The notes below the pieces were generated by a model, which was not told the DNA's origin, did no database searches, and saw nothing but the letters and a program-made list of their open reading frames with translations. A program made the position numbers and the translations under genes. This document shows, in pieces, positions 61,800-64,000 of a stretch of DNA of 64,000 bases (position 1 is its first letter; the number at the start of each line of letters is the position of its first letter). This stretch comes from Stictocephala bisonia (Eukaryota; Arthropoda; Insecta; Hemiptera; Membracidae). The stretch covers positions 496,001 through 560,000 of the forward strand of contig JAQJVL010000057.1 in assembly GCA_035578905.1 (NCBI GenBank), given 5' to 3'.

Positions 61800-62905
61800 T
61801 TAGTAAGGACAGCATGTGAAAAAAATTTATTTTTAAAACATGGAATTAAAAATGGCGGCCATCCAAAGTTTTTAAACAAGAACAACTTTTTAAATAACAA
61901 TCGAATACAAATTTTACAAAAGTAACTTTTTTTACATTTTCAAAGACAAATCTTACGATACTCTACTTACTTAGATTTAGTAAAAAATAAATGAGATATG
62001 ACAGTTTTTGTGGTGCGTGGCAGTTGGTGCAGGTACACAGCCAATACAACAATGTGACAATAAACTAACCCTAATAATGATTTTATAAGTTAATACAAAT
62101 TTGTTTTCTCTTTAAAAATAAGAATATTACTTAAAACAACCTTATTTGTTTCCCCTTAAAATTTTCCTATACTCTCGTTATATTTAGCAATGAAAAGTAC
62201 TGAAGGAATTGTTTAACCTGACTTTGTTTAACAAAATAATATGAAATCCTAACTAAGTTATTAAACATTGAATAAATTGAAACTAATTTAAATAAATTAA
62301 TCTGATAAATAAGCTGTGTAATAATTACAAAACAGCTCGTAACCCTGCAAGAGGACATTTTGAGCAATTCCAAACAACTGACTGTAAAAACCGATTAATT
62401 TATTTAAATTAGTTTCAATTTATTCAATTTGTATTAACTTAGTTAGGATTTCCTATTATTTTGCTAACCAAAATCAGGTTTTAAACAAATCCTTTAGTAC
62501 TTTTCATTGCTAAATGTAACAAAAACATAGGAAGAGTTTAAGTGAAAACAAAATACTGTTGTTTTAAGTAATATTCTTATTTTTAAAGAGAAACAAATTT
62601 GTATTAACTTATACAATTATTATTAGGAGTTAGATGATTGTCACATTGTTGTATTGGCTGTGAACGTTGACCTGCATCAACTACCACGCGCGCCACAAAA
62701 ACTGTCATATCTCGTTTATTTTTTATTAAATCTAAGTAAATGGGGTATTGTTAGATTTGTCTTTTATAAAAAAAAGGTTAGTTTTGTAAAATTTCTATAT
62801 GATTTTTATTTAAAAACTTGTTCTTGTTTTAAAATGTCAGATGGCCACCATTTTTAATTCTTAATTTAAAAAATTAAATTTTTTCACAGATTATTCTTAC
62901 TATTA
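61800..62905. mobile_element. Large foldback element F5 (~1.1 kb)
   Basis: The left arm (about 61800-62303) and right arm (about 62385-62905) are inverted copies. Paired blocks include AAAATGGCGGCCATC with GATGGCCACCATTTT, ATGAGATATGACAGTTTTTG with CAAAAACTGTCATATCTCG, GCCAATACAACAATGTGACA with its complement near 62640, and ACTAATTTAAATAAATTAAT with its complement near 62395. The spacer is about 80 bp. It has no coding capacity. Divergence between arms (about 10-15%) suggests an older insertion. Confidence 0.88.
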
Positions 62906-63304
62906 TTAAACGTTTAGACTGTCTTGATATATGAATAATATAATTGAATTTAATCTGGAAAATCCGTTAAACTTCAAACAAGTTCTATGCATCCTACGTC
63001 AATCATCACAATAACTTTAAATATCGCATTTCCATATTGAAGTAACAAGCGAAAATAGTGAATCAATAAAAATATATACATTTTAGATAATATTTGTTTT
63101 TGTTATGGTGTTCATATTTTTAGCAAAATTAACTGGCTAATCATCACTTAGACAAACAACCAAACATAAGTAAACCCGACACTTGTATTGCTTCCCAGTT
63201 TGTTGTTGTTTATAATTAATGTTTAACGATACTTTCAGAACACTTGTTGTAATGTGTTATATAAAATTATATTTGTATTATATTGCAATAGTTTTAATGC
63301 GAGT
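62906..63304. other. AT-rich non-genic stretch
   Basis: No gene or element was recognised. Confidence 0.5.
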
Positions 63305-63480
63305 ATTGACTTGCCGGCGTGGTGGCTTGAAGGTTAAGGCTTCGAACTGCATAGGGCAAGTTCCAAGGTCCGAATCGTCAACTTTCGGTAGTTCACTCAT
63401 TGAATAAAGTTAATGCCAGGTGGCCTATGTGTACTAACTAGTGAGTGAATATTTTTACAGAAAACATCTATAATCTCTCC
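63305..63480 (+). mobile_element. SINE family C copy
   Basis: GGCGTGGTGGCTTGAAGGTT carries an A-box-like word, and AAGGTCCGAATCGTCAAC carries a B-box-like word about 45 bases later. The body TTCACTCATTGAATAAAGTT + AATGCCAGG matches the copy at 34076-34360. Confidence 0.65.
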
Positions 63481-63730
63481 GCCGAGTTCGGTTTACTTTA
63501 TGATATGGTTTTGTTGAGGAAGTAAATATCACAATTTACTGCGGAGGTTGACAAGTTGAAAGGACTTTAATGTGATTTTTGCTTAAGATATCTGGATGAA
63601 TTAGTTAGTGTGACTGAGCGTGGTAGTCGTCATTTATTTTCCCATCCAACACGACAATCATGGTGTCACGCAAGGGGTGCGGGACTTACTTAGAAAAAAG
63701 GAGAATTGGGTACCTAATGTTTTATGTTAC

Positions 63731-63770
63731 ACTAGCTGTACCCGCCAGCTTCGCCGGTCATAATATTGAG
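63731..63770 (+). repeat. ACTAGCTGTACCCGCCAGCTTCGCCGG motif, possible retroposon end
   Basis: An isolated GC-rich motif of the ACTAGCTG-CCCG-CTTCGCCGG type, in AT-rich DNA. Similar motifs recur in many insect genomes as part of dispersed repeats. That is recalled, not checked. A further B-box-like GAGTTCGAAG ends the window at about 63990. Confidence 0.35.
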
Positions 63771-64000
63771 TTTTGATTGTATAATTGATTTGTTCAGCAA
63801 CATTTCAGTTTACACAGTATCCAATTTAGAACGGCTGATGTTATGTATAATTTACAACTGTACTCAATTATTTTCAATTTTTAAAGTTTAGCCTACCACA
63901 ATTGTATTCTATTCATTTTTTTAACAGCTGTTAATCAAATAAATCAATCAATTAATATAGCTGCATAAGAATACCGTGGGAGGGAGTCGTGAGTTCGAAG

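Overview
This 64 kb window is eukaryotic, AT-rich and almost certainly from an arthropod. I find no host protein-coding gene that I can support. The signs pointing to an insect are six perfect copies of the insect telomere pentamer TTAGG at 61698-61727, several tRNA-derived SINEs with polymerase III A and B boxes, decayed insect-type non-LTR retrotransposon reverse transcriptases, and a solo LTR with an arthropod-style TATA-initiator core promoter. A non-heteropteran hemipteran would fit, but that is only a guess.

The window is dominated by tandem arrays of unrelated sequence. They are: 31 bp (9405-11520), 40 bp (16361-16680), 61 bp (17170-17690, grown from a SINE head), 45 bp (21986-22485), about 106 bp (26538-27492), 90 bp (30271-32868), 35 bp twice (35746-37157 and 39234-40368), about 136 bp (42005-44185), 17 bp (48483-49752), 40 bp with a 119 bp higher-order unit (51125-53815) and about 145 bp (55215-57050). 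There is also a 600 bp composite TC microsatellite (7646-8250). Most long open frames are by-products of arrays whose period is a multiple of three or which lack stop codons.

Between the arrays lie transposon remains. SINE family A has copies near 1.6, 5.6, 6.7, 17.1, 58.2 and 61.0 kb. SINE family B (46.2 and 50.7 kb) has a different tRNA-like head but the same tail. Two more SINE types lie at 34.1/63.4 kb and 60.0 kb. Foldback (inverted-repeat) elements lie at 3.4-3.95, 13.5-15.9, 25.1-25.6, 54.6-55.2 and 61.8-62.9 kb. The 13.5 kb foldback carries a nested solo LTR with an ATAC target duplication. Non-LTR ORF2 remnants lie at 19.0-19.8 kb (minus), 34.7-35.3 kb (plus) and 59.3-59.9 kb (plus). 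The 34.7 kb remnant heads a 3.3-3.5 kb direct duplication (34916-38404 and 38405-41667) whose 3' part carries the 35 bp minisatellite.

The most interesting features are the following. A satellite has been built from a SINE tRNA head. The 35 bp minisatellite lies inside a duplicated retrotransposon tail, and one copy bears a templated palindromic insertion. A dispersed G-rich minisatellite, partly in inverted arrangement, has G-quadruplex motifs and in one place runs straight into TTAGG repeats. The ~145 bp satellite repeats the TGACGTCA and CAGCTG motifs. The 90 bp array shows higher-order structure. Nothing here amounts to a gene system; this is a repeat-rich region that seems to generate new tandem arrays from mobile-element pieces.
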